DNA from: Hofstenia miamia
Taxonomy: Eukaryota > Xenacoelomorpha > Acoela
Direction: 5' to 3'
Assembly (NCBI GenBank): GCA_004352715.1
Contig: SCFE01000090.1
Span: 1,062,674-1,126,673, forward strand
Length of the DNA: 64,000 nt
In this document: in pieces, positions 46,771-57,797 of the stretch
Layout: every line of letters starts with the position of its first letter
Numbering within the stretch: the stretch's first letter is position 1
Made by a program: the position numbers and the translations under genes
The notes under the pieces: model-generated
Databases searched by the model: none
What the model was told of the DNA's origin: nothing
Seen by the model: the letters and a program-made list of their open reading frames with translations, nothing else

Positions 46771-47261
46771 CATTGTTATCGAATTCGCAACAAGAACTAG
46801 AATTCATGTAAAGTATCTTGATGCAAAAGTAAGTTTATCAAAAATGCAGCTGGTTAATAAACTATTCATTTATTCTATGGTAGAACCAACTCGACTGCAA
46901 ATTATTTTTTACATTATACAAAGCAAAGCATTTATTCTGATAAAGGATTTCGTAAGTACGTAGCATTCATAATTTAATGTTGAGAGCACCGCCATTACTA
47001 TAAACATCGTTACANNNCATTGTTATCGAATTCGCAACAAGACCTAGAATTCATGTAAAGTATCTTGATGCGAAAGTAAGTTTATCAAAAATGCAGCTGG
47101 TTAATAAACTATTCATTTACTCTATGGTAGAACCAACTCGGCTGCAAATTATTTTTTACATTATACAAAGCAAAGCATTTATTCTGATAAAGGATTTCGT
47201 AAGTACGTAGCATTCATAATTTAATGTTGCGAGCACCGCCATTACTATAAACATCGTTACA
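46771..47261. repeat. 244-base near-duplicate around three N (probably two alleles)
   Basis: 46771-47014 and 47018-47261 align without gaps and differ at about five sites (for example CAAGAACTAG/CAAGACCTAG, GATGCAAAAG/GATGCGAAAG, ACTCGACTG/ACTCGGCTG). The three N lie at 47015-47017. This looks like two haplotypes joined end to end. Confidence 0.75.
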
Positions 47262-50200
47262 AGGTTGTTAAGTTTCTTGTTACAGTCTTATTGTGCTATG
47301 AATACGAAGTACGGAAATAGGCTAGCACTAATAGAAATGCTTGGTTACATTTTTCCATAAGAAAATTTTTTTGGCGCCAAGATCCTTTTCCTGACGTAGT
47401 TTGTACTAATTTTTCTATTTGACTTGTCTTTTGAATAAAAAAGTGTCAGAAATCTTTTCAAATTTTTCATCAAATTCCTTGCAATTAATACAACAAATGA
47501 CGAAATAATTCACAAATCACTTAATAATGAAATTCAACTGTCTTCAAATTTCAAAGGATTGGAAAACAATAGCTTACTAATAGGAAATATTATTTCAATT
47601 TATTTTTCAATGAATGACTTTCTTTTCCAAAATTTCATAACAATTGCGGCACTTATGTATCATTTTTTGACAAAAGTGCGCATTAAGTGTAATGTAGCAA
47701 CTTGTGAAAAGATAATATATTTGGCAAATTATTAAGCACTAAAAATAATACGAGTAGTGAGTTTTTAGGATTTCTTTAACACTTAAACTACAAAAAGAGT
47801 GCACTTGCATTCAGAGATGGAAGTGGGGCATGTTTTTGTGAACTGCACGTCCCACCCCTTTCTAGTAATCTGCAAATTCCAAAAATCGATTTAATACATT
47901 TAGTAATTTTAATTATTTCTTTGCAATATTAAGTTTCAACATGATCTCAAAAATGTGTGTTTATTTGATTTTCCTCTGGATGCCATCTTTGCCTAATGTA
48001 TCAGAGGAATACAAAATACTTGTTCATGAATAGATTTCTTAGATCCAGATTCATGAAATTCCTATGGATCGATTCATTGGTTTCCTAAAGATGGACGTTT
48101 AATTAAAAAGGCAACTAACGAGTCTTCAAAGAAAGCAGTTGTACCATAACAGCGCATGACAAAATGAAAATTTCAACAAAATGAACAGAGGTTCGGCAGT
48201 ATAACGTACCAAATACAATACTGTGTTACTTTTCTGCAAATGCAGAAGCTTAATTAAAACTAAAAAGAAATACATTAATATCATTTACTTTTTTTCATCA
48301 ATTTGTTAGAGTTAAAATTAGTAAAAAGAAAATGGAGAAGACCTCGTGACTAGTGATTTTTTTTAGCAATGGTTGCTAAGCGCTATAAATTTCCTACACA
48401 AATTCTGTTTATCCCTAAGGATGTGTAGAATTGATAACCTAAGAGATTTACACCACATCTTCATACAAGCCTTTGCTGCATCAAATTCAGCAACAATTGG
48501 ATATAATCATATGAGTAAGCATTATTACTGATCTAAAATTTTGGATAAACGAAGTCTCCACGAGATCATGGATTGCATTGTTAGATTTAGATCCCTTCCA
48601 GAGCCTTGGACAAGTTTGAAATAAAACCTACTATTTTGTTTAAGCCAGAGTGAAACAACTGCCTTATTCGGTCATTTCAAATTCAATTTAGCATTGAAAT
48701 TCAATGATAAGTATATGTTATTTACACTTAATTACATCATACTTAACATATTTCAGTCAAATAGGTGCCCTTCAAACTTAAGCATAGGATGGAGTGCACT
48801 TACTCCCTTGTAAATTTCCCAGTGAAAAAAAATTTTGGTACTCCAAGAGTTATATCCTCTATGAACGTCAATAGTTATCTAAAATATGCACAATATAAAT
48901 TTTTTATTAATGAGAAGATTTAAAACCCAGTTGAAATTGTGTATTTATTCCCAACTCAGACTCCAAGAAATGAATCTATTACTACTCTATGTTAGAATTA
49001 TGTCAACGTATGAAAACAAACACAACCCTTAAATTAAGAAGATAGAAGATTCTTTATGTGGTTGCAGTACAGAAATGTATTCTATTAATCTAGATATAGT
49101 GCTATTTATTCGCTAAGGGGGAACTTTGTTAGCGTTTCCGCTGTCTGTGCTGCCTAAAAGAGCAAATGATACATTTTCTATATAAATGTTTGCATTCAAG
49201 GCCATAATGCATTTAACATGGGGGTTAATCTAAGGATTTATAACACTGCATGTGCACTGGTCGTATACAAGTAAATTTGAATGGCCCTGATTACGAATCT
49301 GACAATCTTTTTGTAGTTTATTGAAGCATTTATTGCAAATTAAAAATATAGATTTTTTTTGCTTATTCTTTAATCTTATTAGTGGTTTCCTTAGTATTTT
49401 AATATTTTATTTTAATATTTTATTACGAAAAAATTCACTTTATAAGAATAAAGAGTATAAGGAAAAATTGATACAATAGTAATTGACATGGAATCCAGCA
49501 TAATACGTTTTACAGGTTTTTCAGGATAAGGAAATTCAAAGTCTTTTAACAATTGATGACTTCACTCCCCACGATGATTGCTAATCGCCTCACATAGAAA
49601 TCAAATTTATTCGTATCAATCTCAATTGCAGAACAGGTCCCAGGCTCACCATCAGGTTCCCTTTCATTAACCACTTCATCAGACAAAACATGAGTTGCGG
49701 TATTGGAAGAAATCTGAGTGTGGAACAGGCTCTCAGCTTGAATTAAACACCACTTGTTTTATCACTACCAAGAGACGCCATTGACTAGCAATCATTTAGG
49801 TGATTGCTCTATTTTCTCTATGTATCTGGAATAGCAATGGGCATGTCTTTGCTAATGTACACGTTTGACAAGAAAAAGTAGGAGCCAAAATTTTTCCGAA
49901 GCTTTGCAATAAATTCAAACCAAAGTAAAAGTCACTGATGTAAAATCTATGGATATAAGAAAACTGTCATTATCACGAATTCCTTAAAGAGAAAATTCAA
50001 AAAAAATTGAAATATTAAAGTTTTGATATTAAGTTTTAATGAGTCATTAAGATTGATATCAACGACAGAAATAATGTGATATGGCGTAAAAAATAAAATA
50101 AGGTTTTCTCTAATATAATGAAGATAAAGTCAAATGAACTGTTCTCATTAAAAATTGTTTTTTACGTTGGCCTAAAATCAAGAAATGCAGAGTAAAGAAA

Positions 50201-51170
50201 AAGAAATGTTCATTTTAAAAAAACTTTAGGTATAATTTAACATCATTAAATTTTATCCCGTGTTTGTTATATCAAAAGAAACATTGTCACATGGGTGTGT
50301 ATCAAAGTTCGAAGGAATTATTAATATATAAGCCAGATTGATAGAATGAGTTGTTGAAAAAAATGAAAATTGTAATTTACGAAAAAATCCAATTAATTAA
50401 AAAACAAAGTGCATTTTCGAATTAGGCCTTAAAATTATATGGAAATTGTGAATTTCATTTTGTTATACAAGATTGCTGTAATCAAATAAAAAACAGAATC
50501 GCTTAAGTACAAGCCATATAGAGAAATTGAGAACATCTTTTTTGTAAATGTTGTAGCCATCTAACGACCAATTTGAAAATTTATATTGCCAGCAAAATTA
50601 ACATTTACAATTTTGCTAACAGAAAATGCTTTGTAGGAATTAATTATAGCATTCTCCTATCGAATGCCAGCAAAGCTGTTACCATAAATTTTTAGCACGC
50701 GGCAAAATGAATCAATAACAACCTATAAGAGCTTTTATGAGCATTTTCTAAACAGTGGATATAGTTATTTTGACATCTACATCTAAACAAACAAAACCGT
50801 TAATCCTATTTAAAGTATTGCAACTACTAGATGGAACTTGTCGAATGCCATGAACCAGTTTATTATCTATTCGCCCGATTATCTACGCTGTCCCATTACT
50901 ATAATTTCAAAATATGTTTCTTAATTTATATTTATAATTTAGCAATGAAGAGATATTTGAGGTATTAGATCTTGTACGTTCTTAGTCTTCAATATAATTA
51001 CTGTTGTTTATTAGACTGTAATTAAATTTGAATTCGTATTAGTAGTCCTTTGCATTTGCTATGGCGTACTTGAAAAGAATAGTAATATTATATTACGATT
51101 GACAGGATCGAATCCCAGTTTAAAATCGTGTATTTCTAATAGGAAGATTATGAATAATACGCTTACCTAC
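47262..51170. other. Intergenic DNA, no supported gene
   Basis: Mostly AT-rich. A minus-strand frame open for about 70 codons at 49546-49758 (AESLFHTQISSNTATHVLSD, then GEPGTCSAIEIDTNKFDF) has unusually gene-like composition but no start, domain or splice pair that I can defend. Confidence 0.45.
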
Positions 51171-51241
51171 TGATTCGTGGTGTATGATAAACACATCTGT
51201 ACACATGTACAGAAGATGCGGGTTCGAATCCCACCGAATCA
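51171..51241 (+). tRNA. tRNA-like sequence, probable pseudogene
   Basis: The ends TGATTCG and CGAATCA form a perfect 7-bp acceptor stem. GTGT and ACAC form a 4-bp D stem. TCTGT and ACAGA form a 5-bp anticodon stem, but the loop between them is 8 bases, so the anticodon is uncertain. GCGGG/CCCAC with loop TTCGAAT forms a T arm with one mismatch, and GGTTCGAATCC is a perfect B box. The D loop lacks the conserved GG and the A box is only partial. There is no T run directly downstream. It is either a decayed nuclear tRNA or a tRNA-derived repeat head; a near-match B box (GGATCGAATCC) lies at 51105-51115. Confidence 0.45.
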
Positions 51242-51958
51242 ATTGCACTATATTTAAAATTTCGCTAGTCTCTAATCGTATAAATACACATATCAACGGC
51301 AGTAAACTATTTTATTACTCTTCGTATAATATACTACTATGCGTATTTCGGATTTAACAAAAATTTTTTGTTGCATTATGCAATCGGGATTTTGATTTAT
51401 TGGAAATTTTTTTTTGATTTCATTTAAATTCCTATTTTATCATTTAATATACTTGGACAACTAATATCCGAAGTTATCTAATACGAAATTAACAACGCTT
51501 ACCATTTATTGTTGCAATACATTTCTGCCAAAGCGTACATCAATGAAAAATATACAGCATTTTTCAAAGATACATACTTAGGATAGATAGAGAATGTGTT
51601 CCGCAAAGTACTTGAAATAGCTAATTAGGTGTATTGTACACAAACTAATACAGGCCACCGGAGGATTCAGTTTACATAATTCTTTGAAAAGGTTAAATTA
51701 CCGGTGAGAGTTTAAGTTTCACTTTTGAAGTAAAAGTGGCCCGTTAATGAACTATTCTATGTAAAAAAAAATACTGTTTCCTAGTTACAGTTATATATTT
51801 TGCAATAATTTAAGTAAGAAAAATGTAATAGGACAACGTAGATAATTGGGCGAATAGATATTAATTTAGGTCATCATTTAGTGGAAAATCAAGTCGTTTA
51901 TAATTTGGCAATGTATATTTGGACGAATTACAAATAATTATAATTGTATTTGATATAA
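51242..51958. other. Intergenic DNA, no gene seen
   Basis: No supported feature; it could hold the promoter of the possible gene starting at 51959, but no motif can be named. Confidence 0.4.
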
Positions 51959-52055
51959 ATGAACGTGGTGTCAAGAGGAAAAGGAAATGCAGTACTCATT
52001 TCATTGGGAATTGCTGCTGTAGCAGCTGCAACAACTTTTTTATATAGTATGAATA
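51959..52055 (+). CDS. Possible N-terminus with membrane segment, cut by gap
   Basis: ATG 51959 opens 32 codons (MNVVSRGKGN then AVLISLGIAAVAAATTFLYS) that run into a 1000-N gap. A short basic start followed by an Ala-rich hydrophobic helix is what a membrane-anchored or organelle-outer-membrane protein could begin with. Composition is less AT-biased than its surroundings. I do not recognise the protein, and nothing after the gap continues it; the DNA on the other side is a transposon on the opposite strand. Confidence 0.35.
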
Positions 52056-53055
52056 NNNNNNNNNNNNNNNNNNNNNNNNNNNNNNNNNNNNNNNNNNNNN
52101 NNNNNNNNNNNNNNNNNNNNNNNNNNNNNNNNNNNNNNNNNNNNNNNNNNNNNNNNNNNNNNNNNNNNNNNNNNNNNNNNNNNNNNNNNNNNNNNNNNNN
52201 NNNNNNNNNNNNNNNNNNNNNNNNNNNNNNNNNNNNNNNNNNNNNNNNNNNNNNNNNNNNNNNNNNNNNNNNNNNNNNNNNNNNNNNNNNNNNNNNNNNN
52301 NNNNNNNNNNNNNNNNNNNNNNNNNNNNNNNNNNNNNNNNNNNNNNNNNNNNNNNNNNNNNNNNNNNNNNNNNNNNNNNNNNNNNNNNNNNNNNNNNNNN
52401 NNNNNNNNNNNNNNNNNNNNNNNNNNNNNNNNNNNNNNNNNNNNNNNNNNNNNNNNNNNNNNNNNNNNNNNNNNNNNNNNNNNNNNNNNNNNNNNNNNNN
52501 NNNNNNNNNNNNNNNNNNNNNNNNNNNNNNNNNNNNNNNNNNNNNNNNNNNNNNNNNNNNNNNNNNNNNNNNNNNNNNNNNNNNNNNNNNNNNNNNNNNN
52601 NNNNNNNNNNNNNNNNNNNNNNNNNNNNNNNNNNNNNNNNNNNNNNNNNNNNNNNNNNNNNNNNNNNNNNNNNNNNNNNNNNNNNNNNNNNNNNNNNNNN
52701 NNNNNNNNNNNNNNNNNNNNNNNNNNNNNNNNNNNNNNNNNNNNNNNNNNNNNNNNNNNNNNNNNNNNNNNNNNNNNNNNNNNNNNNNNNNNNNNNNNNN
52801 NNNNNNNNNNNNNNNNNNNNNNNNNNNNNNNNNNNNNNNNNNNNNNNNNNNNNNNNNNNNNNNNNNNNNNNNNNNNNNNNNNNNNNNNNNNNNNNNNNNN
52901 NNNNNNNNNNNNNNNNNNNNNNNNNNNNNNNNNNNNNNNNNNNNNNNNNNNNNNNNNNNNNNNNNNNNNNNNNNNNNNNNNNNNNNNNNNNNNNNNNNNN
53001 NNNNNNNNNNNNNNNNNNNNNNNNNNNNNNNNNNNNNNNNNNNNNNNNNNNNNNN
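52056..53055. other. Assembly gap, 1000 N
   Basis: Exactly 1000 N. The right edge interrupts a transposase after its second catalytic Asp. Confidence 0.95.
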
Positions 53056-54060
53056 TTTGTCGTTAAATAATTTCTGGCCAAGTGTGAGGTATGAGGAGAA
53101 GCTCCATCTTGCATGAATGTTACTTTGCTAAAGATTCTTTTTCTCTTTAAAGATGGCAATACATTTTCATCTAACATAGTAACATATCTGCTTGAATTCA
53201 CAGTATCATTAAAAAGGAATGGGCTAATAACAGTTCTCGAAGTTATTCCACGCAATGCAATAGTTTTTGGTGATTGAAGTGTGCGAATTATGTCTGCAGG
53301 TGGCTCACCAGTTCCCCAATATCGCATGTTTTGCTTATTAAGCTATCCATCGAGATGAAAATTACATTCATCTGTTAATAATATGTTCTCGGCAGATGTT
53401 GCATCCATGGATTTGATAAATTCGCAAAACTGAAGGCGTTCACTGGGGCAATGGTTTGACAGGAATTGACAAAAAGAATATTTTATGGTCGAATATCCAA
53501 CGATTGATGCAGAATCTTATGAATTGTCCCTATTGATATTTCTGTACTGCACCTTTAACAAGCTGAGATAAGAGAGAACTGTTGCCGTTTTCAGCCATGT
53601 AGCGCCTGACTTCTTCAACAACTTCTTCAGCCCTTTTTGGTTTTATTGCAGCCCTTTTCTGTTTGTGGATAGTACCAGATTCTTCAAANNNNNNNNNNNN
53701 NNNNNNNNNNNNNNNNNNNNNNNNNNNNNNNNNNNNNNNNNNNNNNNNNNNNNNNNNNNNNNNNNNNNNNNNNNNNNNNNNNNNNNNNNNNNNNNNNNNN
53801 NNNNNNNNNNNNNNNNNNNNNNNNNNNNNNNNNNNNNNNNNNNNNNNNNNNNNNNNCTGTTTGTGGATAGTACCAGATTCTTCAAAAAGATCGCAAACTC
53901 TTGTAAATATATTCAGTTGATATTTGTTTTTTGCAGATCCATTGATTTTGAATTCACGCAAGAAGGCTCGACGAACTTTCGTTGGAGAAGGTGTTCTTCG
54001 AAACTTCTGAAATATCCATTTTTTCTCGTTGTCTGAAAACATCTTCATTTTGATTTTTAA
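53056..54060 (-). mobile_element. Tc1/mariner-superfamily transposase (DUF4817-type N-terminus), broken
   Basis: The minus-strand coding region starts at about 54048. The N-terminal helix-turn-helix is SDNEKKWIFQKFRRTPSPTK, VRRAFLREFKI, FTRVCDLFEESGTIHKQ, then RAEEVVEEVRRYMAENGNSS, as in the DUF4817 family of arthropod-type elements. After a break near 53530 another frame gives LQFCEFIKSMD and ILLTDECNFHLDG, with the first catalytic Asp at 53370-53372, then LNKQNMRYWGTGEPPADI, RYVTMLDENVLPSL and FMQDGASPHTS with the second catalytic Asp near 53080. The third catalytic residue lies in or beyond the gap. At least one frameshift and in-frame stops near 53345 and 53490 are present, so it is inactive. 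The 168-N gap inside it is spurious. Confidence 0.8.
53659..53886. repeat. 30-base direct repeat flanking a 168-N gap (assembly artefact)
   Basis: 53659-53688 and 53857-53886 are identical and the gap (53689-53856) lies between them. Collapsing the repeat leaves one uninterrupted transposase reading frame (FEESGTIHKQ then KRAAIKPKRAEEV), which shows that the gap does not represent missing DNA. Confidence 0.85.
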
Positions 54061-54389
54061 GCTCCGACAAGATTCTTAAATGAAATGCCTCACTTTTAGA
54101 TACAAAATTCTGTATCTTTGATACCACTTTATGCAATGAAAATGCACATAAAAATGAATTTAAAAATTACGTTTGAGATGGAACCCAATGTATATATATT
54201 AAAGACTTATTAACATTAACTGTCAAACAAAAATATAATTTTTCTAAGCATTTCAAGTATGTAGTGATGGGCGGCAAGAACGTGCCACATACCGTTTTAA
54301 GGCAAACACCTCATACTTTAGCAGATTTGTTTCAACATCTTTTACACTGTTTTCGGTTTGTGTGTGTTACCTTCTGAGATGTTTGCTCG

Positions 54390-54656
54390 TCATCTCTTGC
54401 TTCCGAACCAGTCGAAATTAGTTCCTGATTGAGGAGCTACACGATCAGACTTATCATCAGAAAGTTCAGTGTCATCAACGTCACCTTCTGAACAATCTGA
54501 ATAGACTTGCTCTTGCTCGGAATCCTCCAAATCCACATTCTGATACTCAACGATGTCATCAATTTCATCTCTGGATTCTCCTTGATCATCACCCAATTCA
54601 AGTAAGAACTGAGAGCAAATTGCCGCAGTACGACGATGCCGTCCTCTGGAACTCAT
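54390..54656 (-). CDS. Acidic 88-residue N-terminus, possibly piggyBac-type
   Basis: ATG (minus) at 54656 opens MSSRGRHRRTAAICSQFLLE, then an acidic tract with EIDDIVEYQNVDLEDSEQEQ and CSEGDVDDTELSDD, ending GTNFDWFGSKR and a stop at 54390. A short basic start followed by a long Asp/Glu/Ser-rich tract is typical of piggyBac-like transposase N-termini, but no GxDG..W block or catalytic part follows. It could equally be the first exon of an unrelated nuclear protein. The composition is clearly coding-like. It lies directly beyond the 5' side of the preceding transposase on the same strand. Confidence 0.4.
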   Translation of the reverse strand: MSSRGRHRRTAAICSQFLLELGDDQGESRDEIDDIVEYQNVDLEDSEQEQVYSDCSEGDVDDTELSDDKSDRVAPQSGTNFDWFGSKR

Positions 54657-54780
54657 TACACCAACTTAAATGGATAGACACAGGCCTACAAAGCAGAAGA
54701 AATTGTGTGTATTTTGACAAATAAACAGTATAACTTGTTATTCACGGTTCAATTGAGCGCTTCGGCCTTCTAGGTAGAAC

Positions 54781-55486
54781 NNNNNNNNNNNNNNNNNNNN
54801 NNNNNNNNNNNNNNNNNNNNNNNNNNNNNNNNNNNNNNNNNNNNNNNNNNNNNNNNNNNNNNNNNNNNNNNNNNNNNNNNNNNNNNNNNNNNNNNNNNNN
54901 NNNNNNNNNNNNNNNNNNNNNNNNNNNNNNNNNNNNNNNNNNNNNNNNNNNNNNNNNNNNNNNNNNNNNNNNNNNNNNNNNNNNNNNNNNNNNNNNNNNN
55001 NNNNNNNNNNNNNNNNNNNNNNNNNNNNNNNNNNNNNNNNNNNNNNNNNNNNNNNNNNNNNNNNNNNNNNNNNNNNNNNNNNNNNNNNNNNNNNNNNNNN
55101 NNNNNNNNNNNNNNNNNNNNNNNNNNNNNNNNNNNNNNNNNNNNNNNNNNNNNNNNNNNNNNNNNNNNNNNNNNNNNNNNNNNNNNNNNNNNNNNNNNNN
55201 NNNNNNNNNNNNNNNNNNNNNNNNNNNNNNNNNNNNNNNNNNNNNNNNNNNNNNNNNNNNNNNNNNNNNNNNNNNNNNNNNNNNNNNNNNNNNNNNNNNN
55301 NNNNNNNNNNNNNNNNNNNNNNNNNNNNNNNNNNNNNNNNNNNNNNNNNNNNNNNNNNNNNNNNNNNNNNNNNNNNNNNNNNNNNNNNNNNNNNNNNNNN
55401 NNNNNNNNNNNNNNNNNNNNNNNNNNNNNNNNNNNNNNNNNNNNNNNNNNNNNNNNNNNNNNNNNNNNNNNNNNNNNNNNNNNNNN
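54781..55486. other. Assembly gap, 706 N
   Basis: An estimated-size gap with a TA run on its right edge (55490-55506). The flanks read TAGGTAGAAC on the left and ACGGTTCTAGATAC after the TA run on the right, which are partly inverted to each other, but too short to call element ends. Confidence 0.9.
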
Positions 55487-55506
55487 TTTATATATATATA
55501 TATATA

Positions 55507-56795
55507 CGGTTCTAGATACTATCGCACTTTCAGATTTTCCATACCACCAAAGCCTTTTTGATGGAATACCAGAATAATTTATTTTATCCAAAAAACTATA
55601 TATTGCTCATTTGGAATAGGGGTCTAATTTCTTATGTATGAGTTTCAAGTTTTTGAAAAAAAAATCTTTGGACCTGTTTCTTGCGCGTGCCGCAATAGTA
55701 TCTTGCACCCGTATATATTTTTTGTATCCACAACACAACAATTTTGTGTTGTCAAGCATATTGCATTTCAATTTTGCAAAGAAAATATTGAAAATTGTTG
55801 CATTTAGAAATGTTTGGAAGGAATCGAACTTAAATAATTGTTCTATAGATTTTTAATAATGACGTTTAAATTTCCGCTAAGTTTCCAACAAAAAAAGTCT
55901 ATAATTGTCTTACTAATAACTGAATGAAATTGTTATAAAGAAGCAATATATTATATGTTAATTTATTATTTAGTTATTTGGTAATAAATTTAAGACAATT
56001 ACTTTAATATTCATGTCGATAGATGGCGTAAACATGCGTGCTATATAAATTTCAATCAAATAAGAAGTTGAATGCAGTCTGTGGATTTAAAATTTCGTAT
56101 TATCCCGATAATATCAAAACAAGAAGAATATTTAATACAGAAAATTAAAATAAGGTTTAACCCATACACAATTATTTGAAGTGATCCCAAAAAACTAGTT
56201 ATAATTTTTTAAGTTATATACGTCTATATCATTATTATAAAACACATCTTGAATTGCCAAAAAAAATTGATTTACTTATTTTTGTCTATATGCATGTAGT
56301 ATGAGGTCAGCAGACTGTGACTAAGTCTTTCAGTAGGATTGGTATCACAATTCATGGAAATTTACTAGTAGTTTTAAGCAAATAAATGTTTTGCAATGAA
56401 ACCACGTGGCAGCATAAGGCCAAAATATTTTAATCTACTCCTTATAGGAAAAGACTAATACAAAATCCAATATATTTGATTATGTAGCTAAATGATATTG
56501 GAATTTCTAACATTACATTATTTTCCTAATTGAAAGCTTATTAATGGAATTATAATCAACCTCATAATCTCATGCTGCCTTTCACTAAAGTGTTTATTCG
56601 CTTTCTTTCCAATTTTATTAATCAACTAGGAAAATTTGTAAACATCTGGACATTCAAATATAATTGTTTAGTCTAATGTCGTAGTTCTTGTTTCACAATA
56701 TGATTTTCCTCTGAAAAGAATACTCCTAAATCGGTTTATGAGTTACTCTCTATAAGCTTAATAGAACATGTTGCTTCTCTCACCTCCTTTTTATG
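55507..56795. other. Intergenic DNA, no gene seen
   Basis: AT-rich sequence; the open stretch at 55638-55856 has no recognisable feature. Confidence 0.5.
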
Positions 56796-57795
56796 NNNNN
56801 NNNNNNNNNNNNNNNNNNNNNNNNNNNNNNNNNNNNNNNNNNNNNNNNNNNNNNNNNNNNNNNNNNNNNNNNNNNNNNNNNNNNNNNNNNNNNNNNNNNN
56901 NNNNNNNNNNNNNNNNNNNNNNNNNNNNNNNNNNNNNNNNNNNNNNNNNNNNNNNNNNNNNNNNNNNNNNNNNNNNNNNNNNNNNNNNNNNNNNNNNNNN
57001 NNNNNNNNNNNNNNNNNNNNNNNNNNNNNNNNNNNNNNNNNNNNNNNNNNNNNNNNNNNNNNNNNNNNNNNNNNNNNNNNNNNNNNNNNNNNNNNNNNNN
57101 NNNNNNNNNNNNNNNNNNNNNNNNNNNNNNNNNNNNNNNNNNNNNNNNNNNNNNNNNNNNNNNNNNNNNNNNNNNNNNNNNNNNNNNNNNNNNNNNNNNN
57201 NNNNNNNNNNNNNNNNNNNNNNNNNNNNNNNNNNNNNNNNNNNNNNNNNNNNNNNNNNNNNNNNNNNNNNNNNNNNNNNNNNNNNNNNNNNNNNNNNNNN
57301 NNNNNNNNNNNNNNNNNNNNNNNNNNNNNNNNNNNNNNNNNNNNNNNNNNNNNNNNNNNNNNNNNNNNNNNNNNNNNNNNNNNNNNNNNNNNNNNNNNNN
57401 NNNNNNNNNNNNNNNNNNNNNNNNNNNNNNNNNNNNNNNNNNNNNNNNNNNNNNNNNNNNNNNNNNNNNNNNNNNNNNNNNNNNNNNNNNNNNNNNNNNN
57501 NNNNNNNNNNNNNNNNNNNNNNNNNNNNNNNNNNNNNNNNNNNNNNNNNNNNNNNNNNNNNNNNNNNNNNNNNNNNNNNNNNNNNNNNNNNNNNNNNNNN
57601 NNNNNNNNNNNNNNNNNNNNNNNNNNNNNNNNNNNNNNNNNNNNNNNNNNNNNNNNNNNNNNNNNNNNNNNNNNNNNNNNNNNNNNNNNNNNNNNNNNNN
57701 NNNNNNNNNNNNNNNNNNNNNNNNNNNNNNNNNNNNNNNNNNNNNNNNNNNNNNNNNNNNNNNNNNNNNNNNNNNNNNNNNNNNNNNNNNNNNNN
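56796..57795. other. Assembly gap, 1000 N
   Basis: Exactly 1000 N. The duplicated block that recurs at 62213 begins at its right edge. Confidence 0.95.
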
Positions 57796-57797
57796 AT

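Noticed and set aside
46169-47261. A possible LTR from TGTAACA to CGTTACA
   Set aside because: The ends look LTR-like, but there is no second copy, primer-binding site or polypurine tract, and the right end lies inside the haplotype duplication.
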